DNA of 47,226 nucleotides, taken from contig JAHWHQ010000062.1 in assembly GCA_019323195.1 (NCBI GenBank), positions 1 through 47,226 of the forward strand, given 5' to 3'. The DNA is from Candidatus Woesearchaeota archaeon (GTDB lineage Archaea > Nanobdellota > Nanobdellia > Woesearchaeales > JACPBV01). Positions 33,951-40,850 of this stretch are shown here, piece by piece (the first letter of the stretch is position 1; every line of letters starts with the position of its first letter). The notes beneath the pieces are model-generated. The model was not told the DNA's origin, ran no database searches, and saw nothing but the letters and a program-made list of their open reading frames with translations. Made by a program: the position numbers and the translations under genes.

Positions 33951-34923
33951 TTTTTCCTTTAATAAACTTCCTGAAAATCAATAAATATGAATGACCAATG
34001 TTTAAGTAATAATTTTTTGATGGATAACCCAATACTACCAATGGTCGAAACTTTGTTTGATCATAAATTTTAATATCCCATAAAATAAAACCTACCTTTT
34101 TAGCAACTGAAATAATATCGGAATGAAAATTTACTAAAGGGACATCATTTTTTAAATCTCTGTAATCTTTTACTACCCAAACAGCATAAGCATTACTTTT
34201 TAACGTGACATATGTATCTTTAAAAACTTTTTCTATTTCTATAAAAAATTCATTATAAGGCAGATTGCCTAAATCTTTCTTAGAATTTGAATAGGGTTCT
34301 GGGTTTTTTACTTTATTTAAAGTTGAATGTTCTTGCCATTTGTAAGCAAAAGCACCTTTAACGGTTTTTAATAAATTACCATATGGTGGACTAGTTAATA
34401 AAAAATCAACACTATTAGGTTTAACATATTTTAGAATATTTTTAACATCACCACAAATTAACTTATGATCTTTACTTCTTTTTAAGTCTTCTCTAGCTAA
34501 TTTAACAAACTTTTCATTTATCTCTATTCCTATAGATTTTCTACCCAAGTTCTTTGCCGCCTCTGCTGTTGTACCAACACCCATAAATGGATCTAATACT
34601 AAATTTCCGGACTTAGTATATATCCTTATTTGTTGTTCTGCAAGTGATACTGGAAAACAAGCTCCATGTTTCCTTTGTCTTTCAGTCCTTATACCTGGGT
34701 ATGATTCAACGCTTCTACTTAGACTAGCCCATTCTTTTCCAATCAGATCATTAAGTTCATTCACACGAGTGTCCTTCCTTTTACCATAACATTCCCTGCA
34801 TAATTTCTTGTCAGCTCTTTTAGTATTAGTTGGAGCATCGGTAATTTTATCGCATTTTACGCAATTAAATTTAAGTTTACCATTTATCCTATCCCCATGT
34901 AATGTTATTTGTTTTTCGCTCAT
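33886..34923 (-). CDS. DNA methyltransferase with N-terminal zinc finger
   Basis: A 345-residue enzyme. A four-Cys zinc module (CVKC and CREC, residues about 17-40) precedes motif I LDPFMGVGTT near residue 110 and motif IV TSPPY near residue 177. The tail is Lys/Arg-rich. Like its neighbour it is an exocyclic-amino methylase; the TSPPY motif favours N4-cytosine. It probably protects one strand of the recognition site of the PLD nuclease. It is the fourth gene of the leftward controller-methylase operon. Confidence 0.88.
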   Translation of the reverse strand: MSEKQITLHGDRINGKLKFNCVKCDKITDAPTNTKRADKKLCRECYGKRKDTRVNELNDLIGKEWASLSRSVESYPGIRTERQRKHGACFPVSLAEQQIRIYTKSGNLVLDPFMGVGTTAEAAKNLGRKSIGIEINEKFVKLAREDLKRSKDHKLICGDVKNILKYVKPNSVDFLLTSPPYGNLLKTVKGAFAYKWQEHSTLNKVKNPEPYSNSKKDLGNLPYNEFFIEIEKVFKDTYVTLKSNAYAVWVVKDYRDLKNDVPLVNFHSDIISVAKKVGFILWDIKIYDQTKFRPLVVLGYPSKNYYLNIGHSYLLIFRKFIKGKNANKTDAKKNRKSKSSRKYKT

Positions 34924-34942
34924 TTTTATCTAACAATCTTAA

Positions 34943-35068
34943 TTAAAGCTTTCTCTTTCTTCTTCTTTCTGCAAGAATCTCTAGCAAATCTGGATTAATC
35001 CTAATCCTAGGTATCTTTATTGGTTTTATATCTAAGTCAAAAGGATTTCTCTCTTTTTTAGATTTCAC
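34943..35068 (-). CDS. Small basic protein, 41 residues
   Basis: Reads from a GTG at 35068 to a stop at 34943, filling the space between the HTH gene (11-base overlap) and the methyltransferase start 19 bases on. The sequence is rich in Arg/Lys at both ends with a Pro/Ile middle (DIKPIKIPRIRINPDLL). No family recognised. Packing in the operon is the main support; it may be an antirestriction-type or RNA-binding peptide, or merely a spacer. Confidence 0.45.
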   Translation of the reverse strand: MKSKKERNPFDLDIKPIKIPRIRINPDLLEILAERRRKRKL

Positions 35069-35231
35069 TTATAACACCTTTTTTAATCAATATTGTTTTA
35101 TATTTCTTTATTGTAATCCAACTTATCCCAGTTAGTTTAGAGAGTTCGTTAATTGTAAGAGGTCTATTTTCTTTTATCAGTATTCTAAGTATCTCTTTCT
35201 CTATTCTGTTCAAAGCAGGTTTTTTTCTCAT
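35058..35231 (-). CDS. Small helix-turn-helix regulator
   Basis: A 57-residue protein consisting of one winged-helix/HTH unit: LNRIEKEILRILIKENRPLT, then ELSKLTGISWITIKKYKTIL, a recognisable HTH. It overlaps the AbrB-like gene in an ATGA junction. Comparable in size and place to the controller (C) proteins of restriction-modification systems, although of a different family. It is a candidate binder of the operator array at 35501-35642. Confidence 0.75.
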   Translation of the reverse strand: MRKKPALNRIEKEILRILIKENRPLTINELSKLTGISWITIKKYKTILIKKGVISEI

Positions 35232-35488
35232 TCTGATCCACGTTTAAATCTAATGACTAACTCTGGTTTCTTTCTTTCCTCCACTGGGTAGGTTGTTACC
35301 TCAAAAATAAACTTATCAGTATCAACATTAATGCCTATTTTATCAGCAATCCTTTTTGGTATTTTTAGAGTATATTGTCTACCATCAAATATTGCTGATG
35401 ATTCTACCCCCTCAGTCTTATGTTTATCTATATCTATTAATCCTTCAACTTCATTAAGAATATCCTCAGATATATTAACTTTTCCCAT
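35228..35488 (-). CDS. SpoVT/AbrB-like regulator
   Basis: An 86-residue protein. The N-terminal half is helical and acidic, while residues about 49-85 form an AbrB-type swapped-hairpin DNA-binding fold (GRQYTLKIPKRIADKIGI...). It heads the leftward operon AbrB-HTH-small-methylase-methylase. A TATA-like stretch near 35511-35521 lies about 27 bases before the ATG, so the message is probably leaderless, with an operator copy in between. It may be the antitoxin- or controller-type regulator of the island. Confidence 0.78.
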   Translation of the reverse strand: MGKVNISEDILNEVEGLIDIDKHKTEGVESSAIFDGRQYTLKIPKRIADKIGINVDTDKFIFEVTTYPVEERKKPELVIRFKRGSE

Positions 35489-35500
35489 TTTGGATTACTT

Positions 35501-35642
35501 TTTAGTCTTAAATATAATATTTTAAAAATAACCTATAGACTAAAGTTTTTAAACTTTTGCATATTTGTTTATATATTTTAGACTATATATTCTGAATAAT
35601 AGAAAAGCTTATATACCTGCTTAATATCTTTTAGTCTAAAAG
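35501..35642. promoter_or_regulatory. Array of four palindromic operators
   Basis: Four versions of TTTAG(A/T)CTAAA are centred at 35506, 35539, 35582 and 35635. The last is part of a perfect odd palindrome CTTTTAG-T-CTAAAAG (35628-35642); the other three each keep one perfect half-site. Spacings are 33, 43 and 53 bases, close to three, four and five turns of DNA, so all face the same side. The outer copies overlap the expected start points of the leftward AbrB operon and of the rightward small membrane peptide. Confidence 0.75.
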
Positions 35643-35655
35643 GTATGAAGTTACA

Positions 35656-35736
35656 ATGAAACACAAAAAGTTGGTAATAGCAATTAAGATTGCAATTTGG
35701 GTATTAATATTTGTATTATTAGCAAAACCCATATAA
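35656..35736 (+). CDS. 26-residue hydrophobic peptide
   Basis: The sequence has a short basic N-terminus (MKHKK) and one hydrophobic segment of about 18 residues (AIKIAIWVLIFVLLA), ending KPI. A TATA box (CTTATATACC, 35608-35617) and the strongest operator copy precede it. Size and character resemble single-span small membrane toxins, but no homology is claimed and coding status is unproven. Confidence 0.45.
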   Translation: MKHKKLVIAIKIAIWVLIFVLLAKPI

Positions 35737-35747
35737 AGAATAAGACA

Positions 35748-35763
35748 GAAGCCCGAAGGCTTC
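35748..35763 (+). other. Hairpin in the transposase leader
   Basis: GAAGCC-cgaa-GGCTTC, a perfect six-base stem with a CGAA loop, in a GC-rich island just before a strong ribosome site. Leader hairpins in IS10/IS50-type elements limit translation from transcripts entering from outside; the same may apply here. Confidence 0.55.
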
Positions 35764-35779
35764 CGTCGGAGGAGCCAAA

Positions 35780-35941
35780 ATGCGTCGCGAAACACAAAAT
35801 AGCTCTCCACATGGAGCGAAATATAGGGAATTTAAAAGACTTTCTGAAAAGAGGTTAGGTCAAATAAGGTGGCAAGACCGAAAAAGAAAGGAATATACCT
35901 GTACATTAACGGCAGGTTGGGTTGGAGGCAGCTTACGATGA
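35780..35941 (+). CDS. Short basic ORF overlapping the transposase start
   Basis: A 53-residue frame with the best ribosome site of the area (GGAGGAG at 35768-35774, five bases before ATG). It is Arg/Lys/Gln-rich and ends inside the transposase gene, overlapping it by 73 bases in another frame. It may be a leader ORF that couples or limits transposase translation, or an inhibitor. No convincing slippery site for a frameshift into the transposase was seen. Confidence 0.4.
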   Translation: MRRETQNSSPHGAKYREFKRLSEKRLGQIRWQDRKRKEYTCTLTAGWVGGSLR

Positions 35942-37044
35942 AAGACTTCGTAAAATTCTCCAATTTCCAGTCTGAGACAGTTGACAGGATATTAAAAAGG
36001 CCAAACTGCGACTTAAGGCAAAGATTTGTTTTGAATTTTTTAAGAGAAAATGAGATTCCTGAGGAAAAATCAGGTTATTCCCAGGACTGGCCTGCATACA
36101 ATAAAGCCCAGCAGAATGAAAAGCTTATCCTAATGAGTCTTTTGGATGAGCTGTTAACCTATATTCCTTTTCCAGAAAGAAAGTCTGTTGGAAGGAAACC
36201 ATTTCCATTTAGGGATAAGATTTTCCATCTTGTATTGCAATCTTATAATGTTAAAAGCAGCAGGAGATGTATTTCAGATCTTGAAATCTCAAGAAAGCTG
36301 GGATATATAGAAAAGAAGCCGCATTTTAACTCTGTGCTTAAAAGTCTTAAAGATTCATCCCTTACGCCTTATCTGAAGCACCTGGTAGAGATTTCTGGAT
36401 TGCCATTGCAGCAAGTAGAATCAAATTTTGCCACAGATAGCAGCGGTTTTGGCACAACCCTATTTGGCAGGTGGTTTGACGTAAGGACTGGAACTTACGA
36501 GCAGAAAAGAAGGTTTATGAAATGCCACCTAACCTGTGGTGTTCAGTCAAACATTATTACAGCAGTAAATATAACAAATGGCTGGAGTGCTGATGCACCA
36601 GAGTTTTCTGACCTTATTAAAAAAACAAGCAAGAACTATAATATCAATGAAGTATCAGCTGATAAGGCTTATTGTAGCAGGGAAAATGTCAAGATAGTTG
36701 GAGAATTAGGAGGAATACCTTTCATCCCATTTAAGTCAAATATTAAGATGACCTCTGTATGCAAGAGCAACCATATGTGGAAAAAGATGCTGTTTTTCTA
36801 TCATATGTACCCAGATGAGTTTAACAGGTTCTATCATCGAAGAAGCAACGTTGAAACTGTTTTTCATATGATCAAGCGTAAGTTTGGGAGCCATTTAAGG
36901 AGCAAAACAAAAGCAGGACAAATAAACGAAATTCTGGCAAAATGCCTATGCCATAACCTCTGTGTTCTTATCCAGGAGGCATTGGAACTGGGAATAGAGC
37001 TTGATTTTAAAAAATGTGCAGGAATGGATATTGCACATAATTGA
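35869..37044 (+). CDS. IS4-family DDE transposase
   Basis: A 391-residue DDE transposase. The catalytic triad is Asp190 (FATDSSGFG), Asp265 (SADKAYCS) and Glu329. The last sits in the exact IS4 signature Y-(2)-R-(3)-E-(6)-K: Tyr322, Arg325, Glu329, Lys336. All residues are present and the frame is intact, so it may be active. Start is GTG 35869 (a stop at 35845 closes the frame upstream, and no ATG is available), behind GAGGTTAGGT. It ends ten bases from the right terminal repeat. The family makes 9-12-base target duplications, in agreement with the nine seen. Confidence 0.93.
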   Translation: MARPKKKGIYLYINGRLGWRQLTMKDFVKFSNFQSETVDRILKRPNCDLRQRFVLNFLRENEIPEEKSGYSQDWPAYNKAQQNEKLILMSLLDELLTYIPFPERKSVGRKPFPFRDKIFHLVLQSYNVKSSRRCISDLEISRKLGYIEKKPHFNSVLKSLKDSSLTPYLKHLVEISGLPLQQVESNFATDSSGFGTTLFGRWFDVRTGTYEQKRRFMKCHLTCGVQSNIITAVNITNGWSADAPEFSDLIKKTSKNYNINEVSADKAYCSRENVKIVGELGGIPFIPFKSNIKMTSVCKSNHMWKKMLFFYHMYPDEFNRFYHRRSNVETVFHMIKRKFGSHLRSKTKAGQINEILAKCLCHNLCVLIQEALELGIELDFKKCAGMDIAHN

Positions 37045-37053
37045 TTTTATTTG

Positions 37054-37064
37054 TGTGCAAAGCC
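37054..37064 (-). repeat. Right terminal inverted repeat
   Basis: TGTGCAAAGCC, the exact complement of the left repeat. A further TGCACA lies inward at 37032-37037. Confidence 0.9.
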
Positions 37065-37073
37065 GCAAAAAAG
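37065..37073 (+). repeat. Target-site duplication, right copy
   Basis: GCAAAAAAG, identical to 30118-30126 and directly abutting the right inverted repeat. Confidence 0.9.
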
Positions 37074-37091
37074 AAACCTTTTTATATAATC

Positions 37092-37130
37092 AGTACTATT
37101 TTAATATATAAATAGGATTTTATTAGTACT
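37092..37130 (+). promoter_or_regulatory. Promoter with paired AGTACT operators
   Basis: The TATA stretch AATATATAAATA (37103-37114) is about 27 bases before the ATG at 37135. It is flanked by AGTACTA (37092-37098) and TAGTACT (37124-37130), inverted copies each containing the palindrome AGTACT, 33 bases apart. The AbrB protein encoded next is the natural candidate to bind them. Confidence 0.6.
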
Positions 37131-37134
37131 AAAA

Positions 37135-37287
37135 ATGAAAGTAGTCTCTTACAAAAACCAATACAGGATAACTATCCCAAAGGACCTGGCAGAGTCAAAG
37201 AGGTGGAAAGCCGGAACAAAGCTAAGGTTTGTCGAAGATACAGAGGGGAATGTCATCTTAAAGGAGATAAAAGGGCAAAATGGATAA
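37135..37287 (+). CDS. AbrB-like DNA-binding protein
   Basis: A 50-residue SpoVT/AbrB swapped-hairpin protein: KNQYRITIPKDLAESKRWKAGTKL is the typical beta-loop-beta. It overlaps the start of the surface-protein gene by eight bases. Probably leaderless, and probably autoregulatory through the flanking AGTACT sites. The transposon inserted 61 bases upstream and may have replaced its upstream control region. Confidence 0.82.
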   Translation: MKVVSYKNQYRITIPKDLAESKRWKAGTKLRFVEDTEGNVILKEIKGQNG

Positions 37288-40200
37288 AATACTTGAAAGA
37301 ATGCTCAATAAATCCGGAATATTCTTAGCAGGCATTTTATTTGCAGCAATCTTATTTGTGATAGCCCTTGCTGCAGATACAATACCCCCTTCAATAAATA
37401 AGATAAATGCGACACCAGGAACATTAAGCCAGGGTGATCTGCTTAATATAACAGCAAATGTCACAGATGATATAGCCGTTGATGCTGTCTTGGTTGAGGT
37501 AAACAATGCAAACTATTCCATGGAGCGCATCCTTTACAATGACACCTTATTCTCAGACGGGTTTGAATCAGGAATATTGTCTGCTTACTGGAAAACATCC
37601 GGTACAGTTACGGTAAATGACACTGATCCTTTTGAAGGGGCATTTTATATGGAGGCTGTTGGAGGAAGCATAATAGAGAGGAACATAACAACATCAGGCT
37701 ATAGTAATATTGACTTCAGCTTCTATGCAAAAACCCCTGGACTTGACATAGGGGATGTATTCCAGATTGACTGGCATAACGGGACTGACTGGGTTAATCT
37801 TATAATAACGCATGACGAGGCTGATGAGGAATTTTTAGGCATCACCGGATATAGGTTCTTTGGCTTTAGCCTGCCTGACTCAGCCTCTGATAAAGAGAAT
37901 ATAACAATGAGATTTACATGTACTGCAGCAGCAACTGAATTCTGCTATATAGATAATGTGGTGGTGGAAAAAAGCAGTATGGCTGAAACTGTATCATACG
38001 ATGGATTTGAGTCAAATGACCTTTCTAACTGGACAACCTCAGGAGCTGGAGCTGCATGGGTAATCAATTATACAGACCCGTTAGAAGGAACATACCACCT
38101 GAAAGCCGAGCCTAATAACCTGGACGGGAGTTTCATAGAAAAGAATCTATCCGCCCTTGGCTATAGGAACATAGATGTCAGCTTTTATGCAAAAACGCCT
38201 TTGCTGGACTCTGGTGATGCCTTCCAGGCTGACTGGTATAACGGGACTGACTGGGTTAACCTTATAATAACGCATGACGAAGCAGAGGATGAATTCCTCG
38301 GTATAACAGGCTATAGGTTCTTTGGCTTTAGCCTTCCGGATTCTGCAGATAATAAGGATAATATCACAATACGGCTTGGATGCAAGGCAGCAGGCCTCGG
38401 AGAGGTGTGCTATGTGGATAATTTCATGATAACAAAGGTCCCTTTAGGGGATTTATGGTCTTATACATATAATACAACAGGGTTAAGCTCAGGATCAAAC
38501 AATTATACAATATACGCAAACGACTCCAGCGGCAATAGTGCAACACCAAAAAAAGGCAATTTTACAATATTAGCCAATTACTCAGACACAATTGCACCGG
38601 ATGTAGCTCTTGATAAGCCAGACAATGACCATGCTGATGATTCCATGCCATATGTCAGCATAGTATTTAACGGGACAGCAAGCGATGATTATGCACTAAA
38701 TAACTGCACATTATACCACAATATGAGCGGGGTATGGAAAGCGAATTTAACTATGGGGCTAAGCGGAACATCATCAACCTTTAATTTCAGCCTAAACCTG
38801 ACAAATGCAACATTCGTATGGAATGTGGAAGCCTGCGACAGCTCTGGCAACTGTAATTTCTCAAGCCAAAACAGGACTGTGATATTAAACTACACCAAGA
38901 GGTACCTGCATATATTAAATTTTACACCATTGAACAACAGCTATAATATATCATTAGAATGCAATATCACTGCTTTTTTTGATAAGGATATAGACCAGTC
39001 CACCTTAAACCCGTCAAACATAATTATGATGGACAGCAGCAGCAACATAGTTGAAGGAAAGATCGAATATCTTAACAATTCAAAAAAATTGAGATTTGAA
39101 CCTTACTTATTCCTGAAAGAGAATGAGACATATAGCGTAAATTTAACAGAAGGGATAAGGGGTGAAGGATATGGGATCGAATTGGTCTCGGATTTTATTT
39201 GGGGGTTCACGACAGAATTAAAAGACACTGACAATGATGGTATTCCTGATGAAGAGGATAATGATGATGATAATGACAATATAAATGACAGCGAGGATTT
39301 CCTGAAAGGCAACTGTTCGCATATCAAGACAGGCATCTCTAACTTAACAGTAAGGGTGAACCAATCAATGAACCTGAGCAAGAGGTTCACGAAAAAAGAG
39401 AGGGTGCAGTTTTTTTCAAACAACAGCCTGATGATAGAGTTTAATTTCTCTTTTTCCAACAGCAGCATCTTAGACCTGACAAACATCACAGTAGAGAAGA
39501 ACTATAACTCATCATTAGGGTCATTGGCTATAAGCGGTCTAAGGCTGAACAATTCAAAAACATTTTACATCGACAATATATCCAGCCATCATGGGGTCTG
39601 CATAAGGGATGCTGACACTGCCTCTATACTGCAGATAAGCTATTACTGCAATAAGAGCCATGAGACCTTCCTGAAATGCCCTGGCAGAATTGGTAACTAT
39701 AACTGCACTGTAAACGGGACAAGGTTTAAGATTACAGGGCTCAACCATTCAGGGGTTAAGCAGTCAGACGATAACACTCCTCCAAGGATCAATCTGATCA
39801 GCGTCTCATACTCAGGCTCTGGCCCTGTAACAGCAACACTTACTGTAATAACCAACGAGGATGCTCTATGCAAATATGACACACAGGACGTATCATTCAG
39901 CAGCATGAGCTACTCTATGAGCGGCTCTGGAACACAGCATTCAGGAGAAAGGTTATATAGCGAGGATGCATCAGGGACATATTATGTCTTATGCAGGGAT
40001 GAATTCGGTAATACAATGACATCCTCTAATTCTATCTCTTTCAATGCAGACGTCTCAGAGAGCCAGGGCGGCGGCAGCAGCGGAGGAGGGGGCGGAACTT
40101 CTACTTTCCAGTGCAAAGATGGAATAGATAATGACGGAGATAATCTTATTGATTATCCTGCTGATCCTGACTGTGTTGGCTATTCTGATAATAGTGAGGG

Positions 40201-40849
40201 TACAGCAACAAAAGAAGAAGGATGTACGGAAAACTGGATCTGCGACAGTTGGGGAAAGTGCATGGACGGGTTCCAGACAAGAAAATGCTTTGAGCTTAAT
40301 GACTGCAGGACAGAAAGTCATAAGCCGGATGAATTCCAGACATGCAGCAAAGACTGCGAGGAGATATGGCAGTGTGATCCGTGGTCTGTGTGCTCTGAGG
40401 GAATGAGGAAAAGGGAATGTTATGACCTGAACTCATGCAGTACAGAGGCTATGAAGCCGAGCGAATATGAAGAGTGCGAATTTGTCCAACAATGCTATAA
40501 TTCGATACAGGACAACGGAGAAGAGGGGATCGACTGCGGAGGTCTATGCCCTGCATGTGAAACGTGCTATGATAGGGTCAAGAACAATGGAGAAGAGGGG
40601 ATCGACTGCGGAGGGCCGTGCAGAAAATGCAGGATAGGGGATATTATAGCTACTGGAATGAATATTATGGTATTGCCTGAGAATGTCCCAAAAACAGGAT
40701 TTTTTGTTGTTTTCCTGACTACCGTTTTTCTTATATACATCTTTATAAGGCAGGGTTATATGAAGAATATCAAAAGGTTTATTAAGCCGAGGCATAAAAA
40801 TCAAAAAAAAGTCAGGGCCCTGGCCAAAAAGACAAAAAAAAAGAGATAA
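37280..40849 (+). CDS. Large multidomain surface protein
   Basis: A 1189-residue secreted, anchored protein. Order: N-terminal signal/anchor (about 12-32, GIFLAGILFAAILFVIALAA); a short Ig-like part; two copies of a domain of about 140 residues starting at DGFESG and DGFESN, with the shared core NGTDWVNLIITHDEA; Ig-like domains (about 420-640); a calcium-type DxDNDGxxD stretch near 650; a Gly/Ser linker near 930; Cys-rich modules (two thrombospondin-1-like W-C-x-x-W repeats, two NGEEGIDCGG repeats); then VPKTG at 1136-1140, a membrane helix and a basic tail. Many Asn-x-Ser/Thr sequons suggest heavy N-glycosylation. Confidence 0.88.
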   Translation: MDKILERMLNKSGIFLAGILFAAILFVIALAADTIPPSINKINATPGTLSQGDLLNITANVTDDIAVDAVLVEVNNANYSMERILYNDTLFSDGFESGILSAYWKTSGTVTVNDTDPFEGAFYMEAVGGSIIERNITTSGYSNIDFSFYAKTPGLDIGDVFQIDWHNGTDWVNLIITHDEADEEFLGITGYRFFGFSLPDSASDKENITMRFTCTAAATEFCYIDNVVVEKSSMAETVSYDGFESNDLSNWTTSGAGAAWVINYTDPLEGTYHLKAEPNNLDGSFIEKNLSALGYRNIDVSFYAKTPLLDSGDAFQADWYNGTDWVNLIITHDEAEDEFLGITGYRFFGFSLPDSADNKDNITIRLGCKAAGLGEVCYVDNFMITKVPLGDLWSYTYNTTGLSSGSNNYTIYANDSSGNSATPKKGNFTILANYSDTIAPDVALDKPDNDHADDSMPYVSIVFNGTASDDYALNNCTLYHNMSGVWKANLTMGLSGTSSTFNFSLNLTNATFVWNVEACDSSGNCNFSSQNRTVILNYTKRYLHILNFTPLNNSYNISLECNITAFFDKDIDQSTLNPSNIIMMDSSSNIVEGKIEYLNNSKKLRFEPYLFLKENETYSVNLTEGIRGEGYGIELVSDFIWGFTTELKDTDNDGIPDEEDNDDDNDNINDSEDFLKGNCSHIKTGISNLTVRVNQSMNLSKRFTKKERVQFFSNNSLMIEFNFSFSNSSILDLTNITVEKNYNSSLGSLAISGLRLNNSKTFYIDNISSHHGVCIRDADTASILQISYYCNKSHETFLKCPGRIGNYNCTVNGTRFKITGLNHSGVKQSDDNTPPRINLISVSYSGSGPVTATLTVITNEDALCKYDTQDVSFSSMSYSMSGSGTQHSGERLYSEDASGTYYVLCRDEFGNTMTSSNSISFNADVSESQGGGSSGGGGGTSTFQCKDGIDNDGDNLIDYPADPDCVGYSDNSEGTATKEEGCTENWICDSWGKCMDGFQTRKCFELNDCRTESHKPDEFQTCSKDCEEIWQCDPWSVCSEGMRKRECYDLNSCSTEAMKPSEYEECEFVQQCYNSIQDNGEEGIDCGGLCPACETCYDRVKNNGEEGIDCGGPCRKCRIGDIIATGMNIMVLPENVPKTGFFVVFLTTVFLIYIFIRQGYMKNIKRFIKPRHKNQKKVRALAKKTKKKR

Positions 40850-40850
40850 A

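Larger units (their letters stand above)
30127..37064 (+). mobile_element. 6.9-kb transposon carrying a restriction-modification system
   Basis: A 6938-bp unit bounded by perfect 11-bp inverted repeats (GGCTTTGCACA at 30127-30137, its complement at 37054-37064) and by a perfect 9-bp direct repeat outside them. The only transposase gene (35869-37044) ends ten bases before the right inverted repeat. No second inverted-repeat copy was found close to the left side of the transposase gene, so this is a single element with passenger genes and not a simple IS next to an island. Cargo: two small unknown genes, a possible PD-(D/E)XK gene, PLD-type nuclease, two DNA methyltransferases, three small regulatory genes, a membrane peptide and a short ORF. 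The cargo is visibly more AT-rich than its flanks. It inserted 61 bases upstream of an AbrB gene. Confidence 0.88.

Noticed and set aside
35869..35941. Programmed -1 frameshift from the short ORF into the transposase
   Set aside because: The A-rich stretch in the overlap (CGA AAA AGA) is a weak slippery site with no clear downstream structure, and the transposase has its own GTG with a ribosome site.
35869..37044. Plain IS4-family insertion sequence of about 1.3 kb next to an unrelated restriction island
   Set aside because: The inverse of the right terminus was not found near the left side of the transposase gene. The only matching inverted repeat, with a matching 9-bp duplication outside it, is at 30127.
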